DNA from: JBBRDU01 sp038203615
Lineage (GTDB): Bacteria > Verrucomicrobiota > Verrucomicrobiia > Chthoniobacterales > UBA10450
Reading direction: 5' to 3'
NCBI GenBank assembly: GCA_038203615.1
Contig: JBBRDU010000047.1
Span: 1 to 21,540 of the forward strand
DNA: 21,540 bases
Made by a program: the position numbers and the translations under genes. The notes below the pieces were generated by a model, which worked only from the letters and a program-made list of their open reading frames with translations, did no database searches and had not been told where the DNA came from. This document shows, piece after piece, positions 1 through 7,714 of the stretch. Within the stretch, counting starts at the first letter, position 1; every line of letters begins with the position of its first letter.

Positions 1-729
1 CAGGGCCGCGGTGGTCGAAACATTGCGCGATCCAAATCCATGCCGGGCCAGAAACCAAACGCCGGTGGCAATGAGGATGGCGGCCACCAGAATGCCGGTG
101 AACCACGCCGTTTTCCCTCGGCGGGCGCGCCGCCCACTCGAGGCAGCCGGCTCGGAGGAAGCTCTTGTCAGCTTGGCTGGAACAGCCGGATTCCCAACCT
201 CGTCTGTGTAAAGATTCACAATCTCTACCACGACCGCGTGTTTCACTTCCACCTCGCCGAGGTCATGGAGGTGCGGTCGCCAATGACTATATTGCGCAAG
301 GTCATCGGCGATGCGTTTCGATAAAAGGATGTGGCCGGCATCGCCGCAATCCATGACGCGTTGCGCAATGCTGATTCCAGCCCCGGCCACGTTCGATCGT
401 TCGTTGATATCAACGACCTCATCGACCGGGCCGCTGTGTGCTCCCATGCGAACCGGCAAATCCGAATGATTTTTCAGGGCGCGACTGATTTCCATGGCGC
501 AGCGCACGGGCGCATCCGGTGTCGTAAAAAAGGCGAGGGCCATTCCATCGCCGGTGGGGAGACGGATCAGTTTTCCGGCCGCTTCCGCGGCGCGGACCTG
601 TTCCGTGTCGCGCACTACCTGGTTCAAAATCCGCAGTGCTTCGCTCTGCTCGTTCGTCAGCAACTTGGATGACCCCACGATGTCGATGAACAAAACGTGA
701 GCGATTTCGAGTCGCAGTTCGGGATTCAT
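1..729 (-). CDS. Class III adenylate/guanylate cyclase, N-terminal part (runs off the window)
   Basis: The frame starts at an ATG at 727-729 and stays open for 243 codons to the left edge, so the C-terminus is missing. The N-terminal ~170 residues form a class III cyclase domain, which in this family makes cAMP or cGMP from ATP or GTP. The two metal-binding aspartates are in FIDIVGSS (D16) and TGDGMA (D61), followed by RMGAHSGPV (94-102) and GHILLSKR (132-139). Where the family normally has Asn in a VNxAxR motif, this protein reads GISIAQR (118-124), so the Asn is Ser while the Arg is kept. An Ala/Ser/Arg-rich linker and one hydrophobic segment (about 208-228) follow, so the cyclase domain is probably cytoplasmic with a C-terminal part across the membrane. 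A purine-rich AGGAA lies directly before the ATG. The fold is clear; activity is uncertain because of the Ser substitution and the missing C-terminus. Confidence 0.85.
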   Translation of the reverse strand, partial: MNPELRLEIAHVLFIDIVGSSKLLTNEQSEALRILNQVVRDTEQVRAAEAAGKLIRLPTGDGMALAFFTTPDAPVRCAMEISRALKNHSDLPVRMGAHSGPVDEVVDINERSNVAGAGISIAQRVMDCGDAGHILLSKRIADDLAQYSHWRPHLHDLGEVEVKHAVVVEIVNLYTDEVGNPAVPAKLTRASSEPAASSGRRARRGKTAWFTGILVAAILIATGVWFLARHGFGSRNVSTTAAL

Positions 730-892
730 TTCCTGAAAAAAGCGGGATGCGTTCAGGCCGGATCATCCTCTCAGCCCGACGAACCGTCGAGAGCAAACAA
801 CCCAACGGGCGACGCCGGCCCGCTCGAATATTTGCGAAGCGCGGATGGTGTATGGCTTTGACAAGTGATCGAATCTTCCGCATCTGTCGCAG

Positions 893-1423
893 ATGGGTGA
901 TTCGCAGTCCCTGACGCCTCCGGACGGACCGCTGGCCCGTCCCGCGTCTCAGGATCAGACGTGGCATATCCCTATTGGCCCGGATTCGCGGGATGGGGGC
1001 GATCGCCGGCAGACTCGCCTAACGAAATCGCCATCGTTCCTCGGCGAGCATCGCCTTCTCACCAGTCTGGCCCTGGTCGTTTCGAGCGCGCTGGTTGTCT
1101 ACGTCCTCGCCGGCGGGCTCCGCCACGTCAATGTTAGCAATTCCGGTCTGCGCCAATCTGAACCGTCCCCACATGACCAGATCGCGCCAACCTTCGCGCC
1201 AAATGCCTCGCCTTTTGCGGTTCGCGCTCCCGTTTCTCCCACGCCATTTCACCCACGGCCGGCACCGACCGACGTCGCTTTTGCCTCCCCTTTGCCGTCG
1301 CGAAGCCCTGACAGAGCGATTGCGGGGGCGCGGAATGATCACCACATCGGAAAGGTCCGACACGTCCGGCACCGCCAAGCCTCTTTTGACAAGATCCGCG
1401 CCTTCCTGCGCAAGCTCTTCTGA
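893..1423 (+). CDS. Hypothetical one-TM protein with proline-rich outer part
   Basis: This 176-codon frame matches no family I recognise. It has a polar N-terminus of about 54 residues, one hydrophobic segment (about 55-75, LLTSLALVVSSALVVYVLAG), then a Pro/Ala/Ser-rich stretch (about 90-145) and a basic, His/Arg-rich tail ending FDKIRAFLRKLF. That layout fits a membrane-anchored protein with a low-complexity linker. It is divergent from the cyclase gene with a 163-bp gap. No clear ribosome-binding site precedes the ATG, so a downstream start is possible. The membrane segment and GC-biased third positions argue for coding. The overlapping minus-strand frame at 1019-1474 is Arg/Gly-rich and looks like an antisense shadow. 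Confidence 0.42.
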   Translation: MGDSQSLTPPDGPLARPASQDQTWHIPIGPDSRDGGDRRQTRLTKSPSFLGEHRLLTSLALVVSSALVVYVLAGGLRHVNVSNSGLRQSEPSPHDQIAPTFAPNASPFAVRAPVSPTPFHPRPAPTDVAFASPLPSRSPDRAIAGARNDHHIGKVRHVRHRQASFDKIRAFLRKLF

Positions 1424-1637
1424 CGCCGCCGTCACTCCGCCCAAGCGTCGCGGTGTTCCATTACTTAAGACCAACCCTTTTCAGCAGTCCATCGAACCGG
1501 GGCGCTGATCGGATGGCGTTCCATCTCGGATCGACCGGGTGAAGGTTGATCCAGATGACAGGCGTTAGTCGTTGATTTTGTTGGGTTTTCACAATAACCA
1601 ACAAGCTGAATTCGGCCGAAAGAGAGGGCAAGCGGGA

Positions 1638-3512
1638 ATGAGGCTTGTTTCGTGTCGAAACATGGCCCGTCTCACTCCATACCTCCCGTCTTGCCATCGC
1701 GGAAATTCCAAGCCTGAATCACCAAGCGTGCAACGGAACCAAAGCAGGAGAAAGCGGAAGCCGGAAACCGCGCTCGCTCTTAGCTCGCAACCGATCGAGG
1801 CGGGGCCGCAAAGCGCTTGGACCAGAACTTCAGTTCTGTTAGGCGCGCTGCTTATCGTGATCCTGACCTTTGTCACCTATCTGCCAGCCTGGCACGGCGA
1901 TTTTATTTGGGACGACGATTACTACCTGACCAACAATCCCCTGCTCACCGCGCCGGACGGCCTGCAAAAGATCTGGTTCTCGCTCCAATCTCCGTCGCAG
2001 TATTTCCCACTCGTTTACACTCTCTTCCGGATCGAGCGCGCTTTCTGGGGCTTGAATCCCACCGGATATCATTTCGTTAATCTTTTCCTTCACGTCGCCA
2101 ACGCCCTGCTTGTCTGGCGTTTACTCGTAAGGCTAAAAGTGCCCGGAGCGTGGCTCGCCGGAATAATCTTTGCCTTGCATCCCGTGCAGGTGGAATCCGT
2201 CGCCTGGATCACGGAATGCAAGAACGTACTGATGGGGTTTTTCTTTTTGCTGACGCTGCTCAACTGGATCGAATTTATCGATCCAAAAAAGCCAAGCCGC
2301 CCGTTCTTTTACGCGCTCGCGCTGCTTTTCTATGCCTTGGCGCTCTCGGCAAAAAGCACCGCCTGCACGCTGCCGGTCGCATTGCTCTTGATCCTGTGGT
2401 GGCAGCGAAAACCAATCGCCTGGCCACGCCTCCTGCAAACTGCCCCCTTTGTCTTGCTGGGCTTGGCCATGGGAATCATCGCTATCTGGTGGGAGCGATA
2501 CCACCAAGGCACGCGGGGAACATCATTTACCCTCAACCCGTTGGAGCGCGTTCTTGTCGCGAGCAGAGCTGTCTGGTTTTACCTCGGCAAACTGCTCTGG
2601 CCGGCAGACCTGATGTTCTCTTATCCGAAGTGGAACATCGATACGAGCGATTCCATCGCCTATAGCTGGATCCTGGCGACGGGCGTCCTCGGCGTCGTGA
2701 TCTACTTCGCGCGCCGGAAGGCCGGCCGCGGCATCGAGGTCGCGACGATCTTTTTCGTGGCCACCCTGGCTCCCATGCTTGGCTTCATCATGCTCTACAC
2801 CTTTCGCTACACCTTCGTCGCCGATCATTATCAATATCTCGCCTGCCTGGGGCCGATCGCATTGCTCTGCGCGGGCATCGTGCGATGGACGGAAGCGAAC
2901 GAGCGCGGGCGATATCTGAGATGGATTCCCGCTGCGCTGCTGATCGCGACGCTCTCTTTGCTCTCTCGGCGTCAAAGTTCCAACTATCGCGATATTGAAA
3001 CGCTTTGGTGGGCGACCATCGCGAAAAATCCTGAATGCTGGATGGCCTACAATAATCTTGGGTCCCGGCGTTTGGAGGAGCGCAGGCACGATGAAGCGAT
3101 CGGCTATCTTGAAAAAGCCCTCGAGCTCAAACCCGACCTGGCGGAAGCCCAATACAATCTGGGTAACTGCTTTCTCGCCAAAGGCGAGAGCGCGCGCGCA
3201 ATTCAGCCCTACCAGGCATCGCTGCAGGTTCGGCCTAACGACACGAAGACGCGCACGAATCTGGCGATCTGTCTGGCCACCATTGGCAGAACAGACGAAG
3301 CCATTGCCGAATTTGAAGAAACGCTTCGTTCTGATCCCGGCTCGGCCGAAGCCCATTACAATCTGGGCTATCTTTTCAAACAATTAGGGCGCCAGGATGA
3401 AGCTCTGCTTCATCTCCGGGAAGCGGTTCGACTAAAGCCGGACTACGGGCAAGCGCTGGAACAATTGCGCGAACTGGACGTGCCGATGCCGCGACCGGGC
3501 ACTCGAAGCTAG
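1638..3512 (+). CDS. Multi-TM GT-C/TMTC-like protein with C-terminal TPR repeats
   Basis: A 624-residue protein from the ATG at 1638; a purine-rich GAGGG lies about 9 nt upstream. The open frame continues back to a TTG at 1572, and another ATG lies at 1662, so the exact start is uncertain. After a basic N-terminus comes the first membrane segment (about 66-83) and then an acidic WDDD motif (W91-D94) in the first outer loop, as in GT-C glycosyltransferases and the TMTC (O-mannosyltransferase) family. Many more hydrophobic helices follow, with FALHPVQVESVAWITECKN typical of this family. The last ~150 residues are about four TPR units (NNLGSRRLEERRHDEAI..., QYNLGNCFLAKGE..., NLAICLATIGRTDEAI..., HYNLGYLFKQLGRQDEAL...). 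By family analogy it would transfer a sugar from a lipid-linked donor at the membrane; the substrate is unknown. It is convergent with rplK. Confidence 0.85.
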   Translation: MRLVSCRNMARLTPYLPSCHRGNSKPESPSVQRNQSRRKRKPETALALSSQPIEAGPQSAWTRTSVLLGALLIVILTFVTYLPAWHGDFIWDDDYYLTNNPLLTAPDGLQKIWFSLQSPSQYFPLVYTLFRIERAFWGLNPTGYHFVNLFLHVANALLVWRLLVRLKVPGAWLAGIIFALHPVQVESVAWITECKNVLMGFFFLLTLLNWIEFIDPKKPSRPFFYALALLFYALALSAKSTACTLPVALLLILWWQRKPIAWPRLLQTAPFVLLGLAMGIIAIWWERYHQGTRGTSFTLNPLERVLVASRAVWFYLGKLLWPADLMFSYPKWNIDTSDSIAYSWILATGVLGVVIYFARRKAGRGIEVATIFFVATLAPMLGFIMLYTFRYTFVADHYQYLACLGPIALLCAGIVRWTEANERGRYLRWIPAALLIATLSLLSRRQSSNYRDIETLWWATIAKNPECWMAYNNLGSRRLEERRHDEAIGYLEKALELKPDLAEAQYNLGNCFLAKGESARAIQPYQASLQVRPNDTKTRTNLAICLATIGRTDEAIAEFEETLRSDPGSAEAHYNLGYLFKQLGRQDEALLHLREAVRLKPDYGQALEQLRELDVPMPRPGTRS

Positions 3513-3663
3513 TTAAGGCGACGGCGGCGGTGTGACACGCGTGTTCGTGCTTTCCAGCCTGGCTTTTGATCGATTGCGGCGGCGAAAGCTCAAAAGTGAC
3601 CGCATCTGCCCGCTCCGCGTTTTCGTATTCCTTCTGCCAGCTGGCCGAGAAAGATTGGGGAGA

Positions 3664-4089
3664 CTAGCCTTCGATTTCGAGACCCATCTGACGGGCCGTC
3701 CCGGCGATGATGCGGAAGGCGGCTTCGTCGTTCCGTGCGTTCAGGTCGTTTCGTTTCGTTTTCACGATCTCCATGACCTGTTTGCGCGTGACTTTCCCGA
3801 CCTTAATCTTGTTCGGCTCTTTGGAACCAGCTGCAATATTGGCGGCTTTCTTCAGAAGAATAGCAGCAGGCGGACTCTTCGTGATAAAAGTGAAAGACTT
3901 GTCCTTAAACACCGTGATGACCACGGGCAAAATGTCGCCGGCCTGTTTCTGAGTGGCGGCGTTAAATTCCTTGCAGAACGCCATGATATTGACGCCGCGC
4001 GGTCCGAGCGCGGTGCCGACGGGCGGGGCTGGGTTGGCCTGGCCGGCCGGGATCTGCAATTTGATGTGAGCAATAATTTCCTTAGCCAT
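3664..4089 (-). CDS. rplK: 50S ribosomal protein L11
   Basis: A 141-residue protein, the usual full length of L11. The N-terminal domain has KLQIPAGQANPAPPVGTALG and RGVNIMAFCKEFNAAT. The C-terminal rRNA-binding domain has SPPAAILLKKAA and ends in GTARQMGLEIEG. L11 binds the 23S rRNA GTPase-associated centre and supports factor-dependent GTP hydrolysis and stringent-response signalling. An AAGGAA ribosome-binding site sits 7 nt before the ATG. It follows nusG on the same strand, separated by about 104 bp that hold an inverted repeat. The usual next gene, rplA, is absent: the next annotated gene is convergent and unrelated. Confidence 0.98.
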   Translation of the reverse strand: MAKEIIAHIKLQIPAGQANPAPPVGTALGPRGVNIMAFCKEFNAATQKQAGDILPVVITVFKDKSFTFITKSPPAAILLKKAANIAAGSKEPNKIKVGKVTRKQVMEIVKTKRNDLNARNDEAAFRIIAGTARQMGLEIEG

Positions 4090-4105
4090 TTTGAATTCCT
4101 TTTTT

Positions 4106-4189
4106 AGACAGGATTAACAGGATTCCTTGGATTGTTCGAAGAGCGGCTCTCCGAGTCTTTGAATCTTGTTAATCCTGTAAATCCTGTCT
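4106..4189. repeat. Inverted repeat between nusG and rplK
   Basis: The left arm begins AGACAGGATTAACAGGATTC (from 4106). The right arm (4161-4189) ends TAAATCCTGTCT. Its reverse complement matches the left arm apart from a short internal duplication of the ACAGGATT unit. The interior has a smaller imperfect hairpin around GAGCGGCTCTCCGAG. It lies wholly in the transcribed space between nusG and rplK. It may be a dispersed intergenic repeat or may act on the mRNA; no U-run typical of an intrinsic terminator follows. Confidence 0.75.
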
Positions 4190-4193
4190 GTTC

Positions 4194-4763
4194 CTATCCT
4201 CTTTCGACCTGCCAGTATTCCAGTTCCACCGGCGTGGCGCGTCCGAAGATGGTGACCGACACACGCAGCTTGCCGCGCTCCGGATCGATCTCTTCCACGA
4301 TGCCGTTCTGATTCTGGAAGGGGCCATCGGCTACCTTGACCGTCTCGCCCACTTCGAAGCTGACCTTCGGTTTGACCTTCTCCTCGCGCTCTTTCATCTG
4401 CGCGAGCATGCTGTCGACTTCCGACTGGCGCATCGGGATCGGCTTATCCTTGGTCCCGGCGAAACCGATCACGCCTGGCGTGTCGCGGATAAAATACCAG
4501 GTGCGGCCGACGAGTTGATTGTTCTCATCGAGCAAATGCATGTTGGCGATGAGGTAACCGGGGAAGAACTTACGAGTCGTCTCGCTTTTCTTGCCCTTCT
4601 TGATCTCCGAAACGCGCTCGGTCGGAACGAGCACCTCGTAAACCAAGTCGCCCATCTCCTCCGTCTTGATGCGTTTCAGAATGTTATCCCGCACCTTGTT
4701 TTCCTGTCCGGAAAGCACGTGGACGACGAACCATTGATCTTTCCCTGCGAGCGCTTGGGCCAT
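4194..4763 (-). CDS. nusG: Transcription termination/antitermination protein NusG
   Basis: A 189-residue protein with the NusG N-terminal domain (WFVVHVLSGQENKVRDNILKR near the start, KFFPGYLIANM, and TPGVIGFAGTKDKPIPM). A C-terminal KOW domain follows (about 135-187: FEVGETVKVADGPF, then NGIVEEIDPERGKLRVSV). NusG binds RNA polymerase, aids processivity, links to Rho or to ribosomal S10, and couples transcription with translation. It starts 2 nt after the secE stop, so the two are almost certainly co-transcribed and translationally coupled. Length and motifs are ordinary for the family. Confidence 0.98.
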   Translation of the reverse strand: MAQALAGKDQWFVVHVLSGQENKVRDNILKRIKTEEMGDLVYEVLVPTERVSEIKKGKKSETTRKFFPGYLIANMHLLDENNQLVGRTWYFIRDTPGVIGFAGTKDKPIPMRQSEVDSMLAQMKEREEKVKPKVSFEVGETVKVADGPFQNQNGIVEEIDPERGKLRVSVTIFGRATPVELEYWQVERG

Positions 4764-4765
4764 GG

Positions 4766-4984
4766 TCAGTGCAGTTTGGTGAAATAATGGACCACGTTCA
4801 TGAGAATGAAATCGAACAAAGAAACATAACCGCCGAGCAGCAGCATGGCGATGATGACGACGAGCGTGGAATCAGTCAGCTCCTTGTAGCGGCGGAATCC
4901 TTTTTCTTTCGGTTCCCACGGCCACGAAGCTTTCTGCAACTCGACCTTCACTTCACTGAAGAAGTTTCTTGTTTTGGCAATCAT
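4766..4984 (-). CDS. secE: Preprotein translocase subunit SecE
   Basis: A 72-residue protein with the single-helix SecE form. A short amphipathic N-terminus (FFSEVKVELQKASWPWEPKE) holds the conserved KxSWP-type motif. One membrane helix follows (about 40-68, VVIIAMLLLGGYVSLFDFIL). SecE clamps the SecY channel in the inner membrane. It lies directly upstream of nusG, in the near-universal secE-nusG order, and downstream of tRNA-Trp. No strong ribosome-binding site is visible before its ATG. Confidence 0.96.
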   Translation of the reverse strand: MIAKTRNFFSEVKVELQKASWPWEPKEKGFRRYKELTDSTLVVIIAMLLLGGYVSLFDFILMNVVHYFTKLH

Positions 4985-5009
4985 TGTGTTCGTTCAACGA
5001 TCTTCCATA

Positions 5010-5082
5010 CACGCCAGGAGGGACTCGAACCCCCAACCGACGGTGTTGGAGACCGCTACTCTACCAATTGAGCTACTGGCGT
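5010..5082 (-). tRNA. trnW: tRNA-Trp (anticodon CCA)
   Basis: A cloverleaf is readable on the minus strand. The 7-bp acceptor is ACGCCAG/CTGGCGT. The D arm contains AGCTCAATTGGTAGAGTA, and the anticodon loop CTCCAAC gives CCA. The T arm is GGGGGTTCGAGTCCCTC. The discriminator is G, as expected for tryptophan. The CCA end is not encoded: TAT follows. It lies 13 nt after the tuf stop, the common tuf - tRNA-Trp - secE arrangement. Confidence 0.96.
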
Positions 5083-5095
5083 AAGTTTTCCTAAC

Positions 5096-6280
5096 TTAGT
5101 CGAGAATTTCGCTAACGCGACCCGCTCCGACGGTTTTCCCGCCTTCGCGGATAGCGAATCGAATTGTCTTCTCCATCGCGACCGGGACATGCAATTCCAC
5201 TTCGACCGCCACGTTGTCGCCAGGCATCACCATTTCCACCCCGTCTGGCAGCTTCACCTGCCCGGTTACGTCGGTGGTGCGGAAGTAGAACTGCGGCCGG
5301 TAATTCGTGAAGAACGGCGTGTGACGGCCGCCTTCCTCTTTGCTCAGCACGTAGACTTCCGCCTTGAATTTCTTGTGCGGCTTGATCGAACCGGGCTTGG
5401 CGATGACCTGGCCCCGCTCCACGTCTTCTTTCTTCGTGCCGCGGAGAAGGACACCCACGTTGTCGCCGGCTCGCGCCTCATCGAGCAACTTCCGGAACAT
5501 TTCGATGTCGGTCGCCGTTGTCTTGGCCGTATCTCTCAGGCCAACGATTTCCACTTCTTCCATCTTCTTGAGAATGCCACGCTCCACCCGGCCGGTCGCG
5601 ACCGTGCCGCGGCCTTCAATGTTGAACACGTCTTCCACCGGCATGAGGAAGGGCAGATCGATCGGCCGGTCCGGTACGGGGATGTAATCGTCCACCGCCG
5701 CGATGAGCGCGAGAATTTGCTTCTCCTGCTCGGGGTCGCCTTGCAATGCCTTGAGCGCGCTGCCTTTGACGATCGGGATTTTATCTCCCGGAAATTCGTA
5801 TTGGGTGAGAAGATCACGGACTTCCATCTCCACGAGATCGAGCAATTCCGGATCGTCCACCATGTCCACCTTGTTCAGGAACACGACAATGGCCGGAACG
5901 CCCACCTGACGCGCCAGCAGGATGTGCTCACGGGTCTGGGGCATGGGGCCGTCGGCCGCGCTCACCACCAGGATGGCGCCGTCCATCTGGGCCGCACCTG
6001 TGATCATGTTCTTCACATAATCGGCGTGGCCGGGGCAATCGACGTGCGCATAGTGCCGCTTCTCGCTCTGATACTCCACGTGCGCCGTGTTGATCGTAAT
6101 GCCGCGCTCTTTTTCTTCGGGCGCGTTATCGATCGAATCATAGGCGCGCGCTTCCGCGAAACCTTTCTTCGCCAGCACGCTGGTGATAGCGGCCGTCAAA
6201 GTTGTTTTACCATGGTCCACGTGACCGATTGTGCCGACGTTCAAGTGCGGCTTATCGCGTTTAAATGCTTCCTTCGCCAT
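5096..6280 (-). CDS. tuf: Elongation factor Tu
   Basis: A 394-residue protein of standard EF-Tu length. GTPase motifs are present: G1 GHVDHGKT (19-26), the switch I region with GITINTAHVEY, G3 DCPGHADY and G4 NKVD. Domain 2 (RGTVATGRVERG) and domain 3 (RGGKTVGAGRVSEILD at the C-terminus) are intact. EF-Tu delivers aminoacyl-tRNA to the ribosome in its GTP form. An AGGAG ribosome-binding site lies about 8 nt before the ATG. tRNA-Thr lies just upstream and tRNA-Trp just downstream on the same strand, so the mRNA is probably processed from a tRNA-containing transcript. Confidence 0.99.
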   Translation of the reverse strand: MAKEAFKRDKPHLNVGTIGHVDHGKTTLTAAITSVLAKKGFAEARAYDSIDNAPEEKERGITINTAHVEYQSEKRHYAHVDCPGHADYVKNMITGAAQMDGAILVVSAADGPMPQTREHILLARQVGVPAIVVFLNKVDMVDDPELLDLVEMEVRDLLTQYEFPGDKIPIVKGSALKALQGDPEQEKQILALIAAVDDYIPVPDRPIDLPFLMPVEDVFNIEGRGTVATGRVERGILKKMEEVEIVGLRDTAKTTATDIEMFRKLLDEARAGDNVGVLLRGTKKEDVERGQVIAKPGSIKPHKKFKAEVYVLSKEEGGRHTPFFTNYRPQFYFRTTDVTGQVKLPDGVEMVMPGDNVAVEVELHVPVAMEKTIRFAIREGGKTVGAGRVSEILD

Positions 6281-6350
6281 TTCGATTCTCCTGTTTTAAC
6301 TAAACTGCGTCTTTGTGTTTTAAACTGTCTTTCCGGCCGCGAGCTCGCTC

Positions 6351-6426
<76 letters not shown>

Positions 6427-6632
6427 CGCTCTTTGTCATTCGATGCTCGTCACGCGCTGACTCCAGCCCGCTCCGAACCGGTTTTGCCTCCCGCTAAAGA
6501 GCTAAAAGTCCCAGAGCCGCATCAAACTTTGCAATTTGAACGACCATGGGACCGCCCCGTTCTGCAAAAAGCGTCCGAAAGCTATCAGCGCCCTCTGGAG
6601 TGTCAAAGAATTTTGTTGGGGACATGGCCAGG

Positions 6633-6695
6633 GAGGGGCGATTCTTGGCCAAGCCGTAGGCTGGCGGAGGCTGGACCTCAATCGCCCGGCCCCTC
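6633..6695. repeat. Imperfect inverted repeat after the TPR gene
   Basis: GAGGGGCGATT (6633-6643) pairs with AATCGCCCGGCCCCTC (6680-6695), with a 5-nt bulge. It lies just beyond the stop of the minus-strand TPR gene, so it could help end that transcript; no U-run follows. The remainder of 6427-6698 shows no convincing gene. It should hold the promoter of the tRNA-Thr/tuf operon, but I could not pick a clear -35/-10 pair. Confidence 0.35.
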
Positions 6696-6698
6696 ACC

Positions 6699-7631
6699 TC
6701 ACCGGATTCGGGTACTGCTCGTCGAATCCGGCTTCCCTCGTGTCACCAGCTTCAACACCACCGCTAGAATCAGGATCACGGCCAGGCCAATCCCGATATT
6801 GATCGGCGTGAGCAGCCCCGCCGAAGCCGGCGTTGGCGCCGGTGTGGCCGCCGGTGGCGGCGCGTTCTTGGCCGCCAGCATACTCCGCGCGTACTGCAAA
6901 CGCTGCACCGTCTCGTAATCGTCCGGCTTTAACTTGAGCGCGGCCTCGTAATCCAGGATCGCCTTCTCGTAATCCTGCATCGACGCATAAGTAAACCCGC
7001 GCCGCACCAACGACTCCACGTCGCTCGGATTCTTTGTGATCAGCGTTGAATAATCCCCCACCGCCGCGTCGTACTGCTTTAAATTCCGGTTAGCCAGCGC
7101 CCGTCGATCGTAGCATTGAAGGTCATCCGGATTTTTTTGGATGGCCATGGTGAAATCAGCCACTGCCTTGTCCCACTGCGCCAATCCGAGGTAGGCAAAC
7201 CCGCGGTATTTATAGCCGTAAGGCTCGTCCGGCTTCAGCTCGATCACCTTGTTCGCATCGGCCAGGGCCGCATCGAACTGGTTCTGGCTCACCTCCGTCT
7301 GGCTTCTTTCCATGTAGCCAAAATAATCGGTGGGCGCGACTTCGATCGCTTTGGAAAAGTCCGCCAGCGCTTCGGCTAATTTCCCCGAGGCCCGCAGGGC
7401 TGTGCCACGGTTGGAGAAATTCCGGGCATCCTTTGGATTCGCTTCAATGGCCTTGGTAAACTCGGCAACGGCTGCGTCGTATTGCTTCTGTTGCGCCAGC
7501 TCCACGCCCTTGGCCGTGTGGTCGCCCCCTCCGCCGCCACTGTTTCTCTTCGCCAATACGGGCCCGGCCAGCACGCCCGAAAGCAGTATTACGATAATTA
7601 CTTTTCTCATTTGATCTGTAGTAGTCCTCAT
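6699..7631 (-). CDS. Exported TPR-repeat protein with C-terminal membrane anchor
   Basis: A 310-residue protein from the ATG at 7629-7631, chosen because GGAGGAA stands 6-7 nt upstream and a signal peptide follows at once (RKVIIVILLSGVLAGPVLA, about residues 9-27). The frame is open further upstream, but that part is not protein-like. A Gly-rich spacer leads into about six TPR units of 34 residues, with repeated signatures such as QYDAAVAEFTKAIEANPKDA and DYEKAILDYEAALKLKPDD. A Pro/Ala linker (AAKNAPPPAATPAPTPAS) and one membrane helix (INIGIGLAVILILAVVLKLV) end the chain with a short basic tail. It is probably a periplasmic scaffold; partners are unknown. It is divergent from the DMT transporter with 83 bp between starts. 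Confidence 0.85.
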   Translation of the reverse strand: MRTTTDQMRKVIIVILLSGVLAGPVLAKRNSGGGGGDHTAKGVELAQQKQYDAAVAEFTKAIEANPKDARNFSNRGTALRASGKLAEALADFSKAIEVAPTDYFGYMERSQTEVSQNQFDAALADANKVIELKPDEPYGYKYRGFAYLGLAQWDKAVADFTMAIQKNPDDLQCYDRRALANRNLKQYDAAVGDYSTLITKNPSDVESLVRRGFTYASMQDYEKAILDYEAALKLKPDDYETVQRLQYARSMLAAKNAPPPAATPAPTPASAGLLTPINIGIGLAVILILAVVLKLVTRGKPDSTSSTRIR

Positions 7632-7714
7632 CTCTGTTCCTCCGCTGCTCCTTTTCTGCGCGATTGTTAATTGGCAAGCCAGCAAATTAAAGTGCCCCAA
7701 CCAAAAAGGCCCCG

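Noticed and set aside
419..967. A 182-codon minus-strand frame overlapping the cyclase
   Set aside because: It is in a different frame from the cyclase domain, which carries real catalytic motifs; this frame is Arg-rich and featureless.
2523..3383. A 286-codon minus-strand frame opposite the GT-C/TPR gene
   Set aside because: It overlaps clear TPR coding on the other strand, and its composition is Arg/Gly/Asp-rich without recognisable domains.
3513..3663. Read-through extension of rplK beyond its TAG
   Set aside because: The frame stays open for some codons after the stop, but L11 ends normally at GLEIEG, so there is no reason to invoke read-through.
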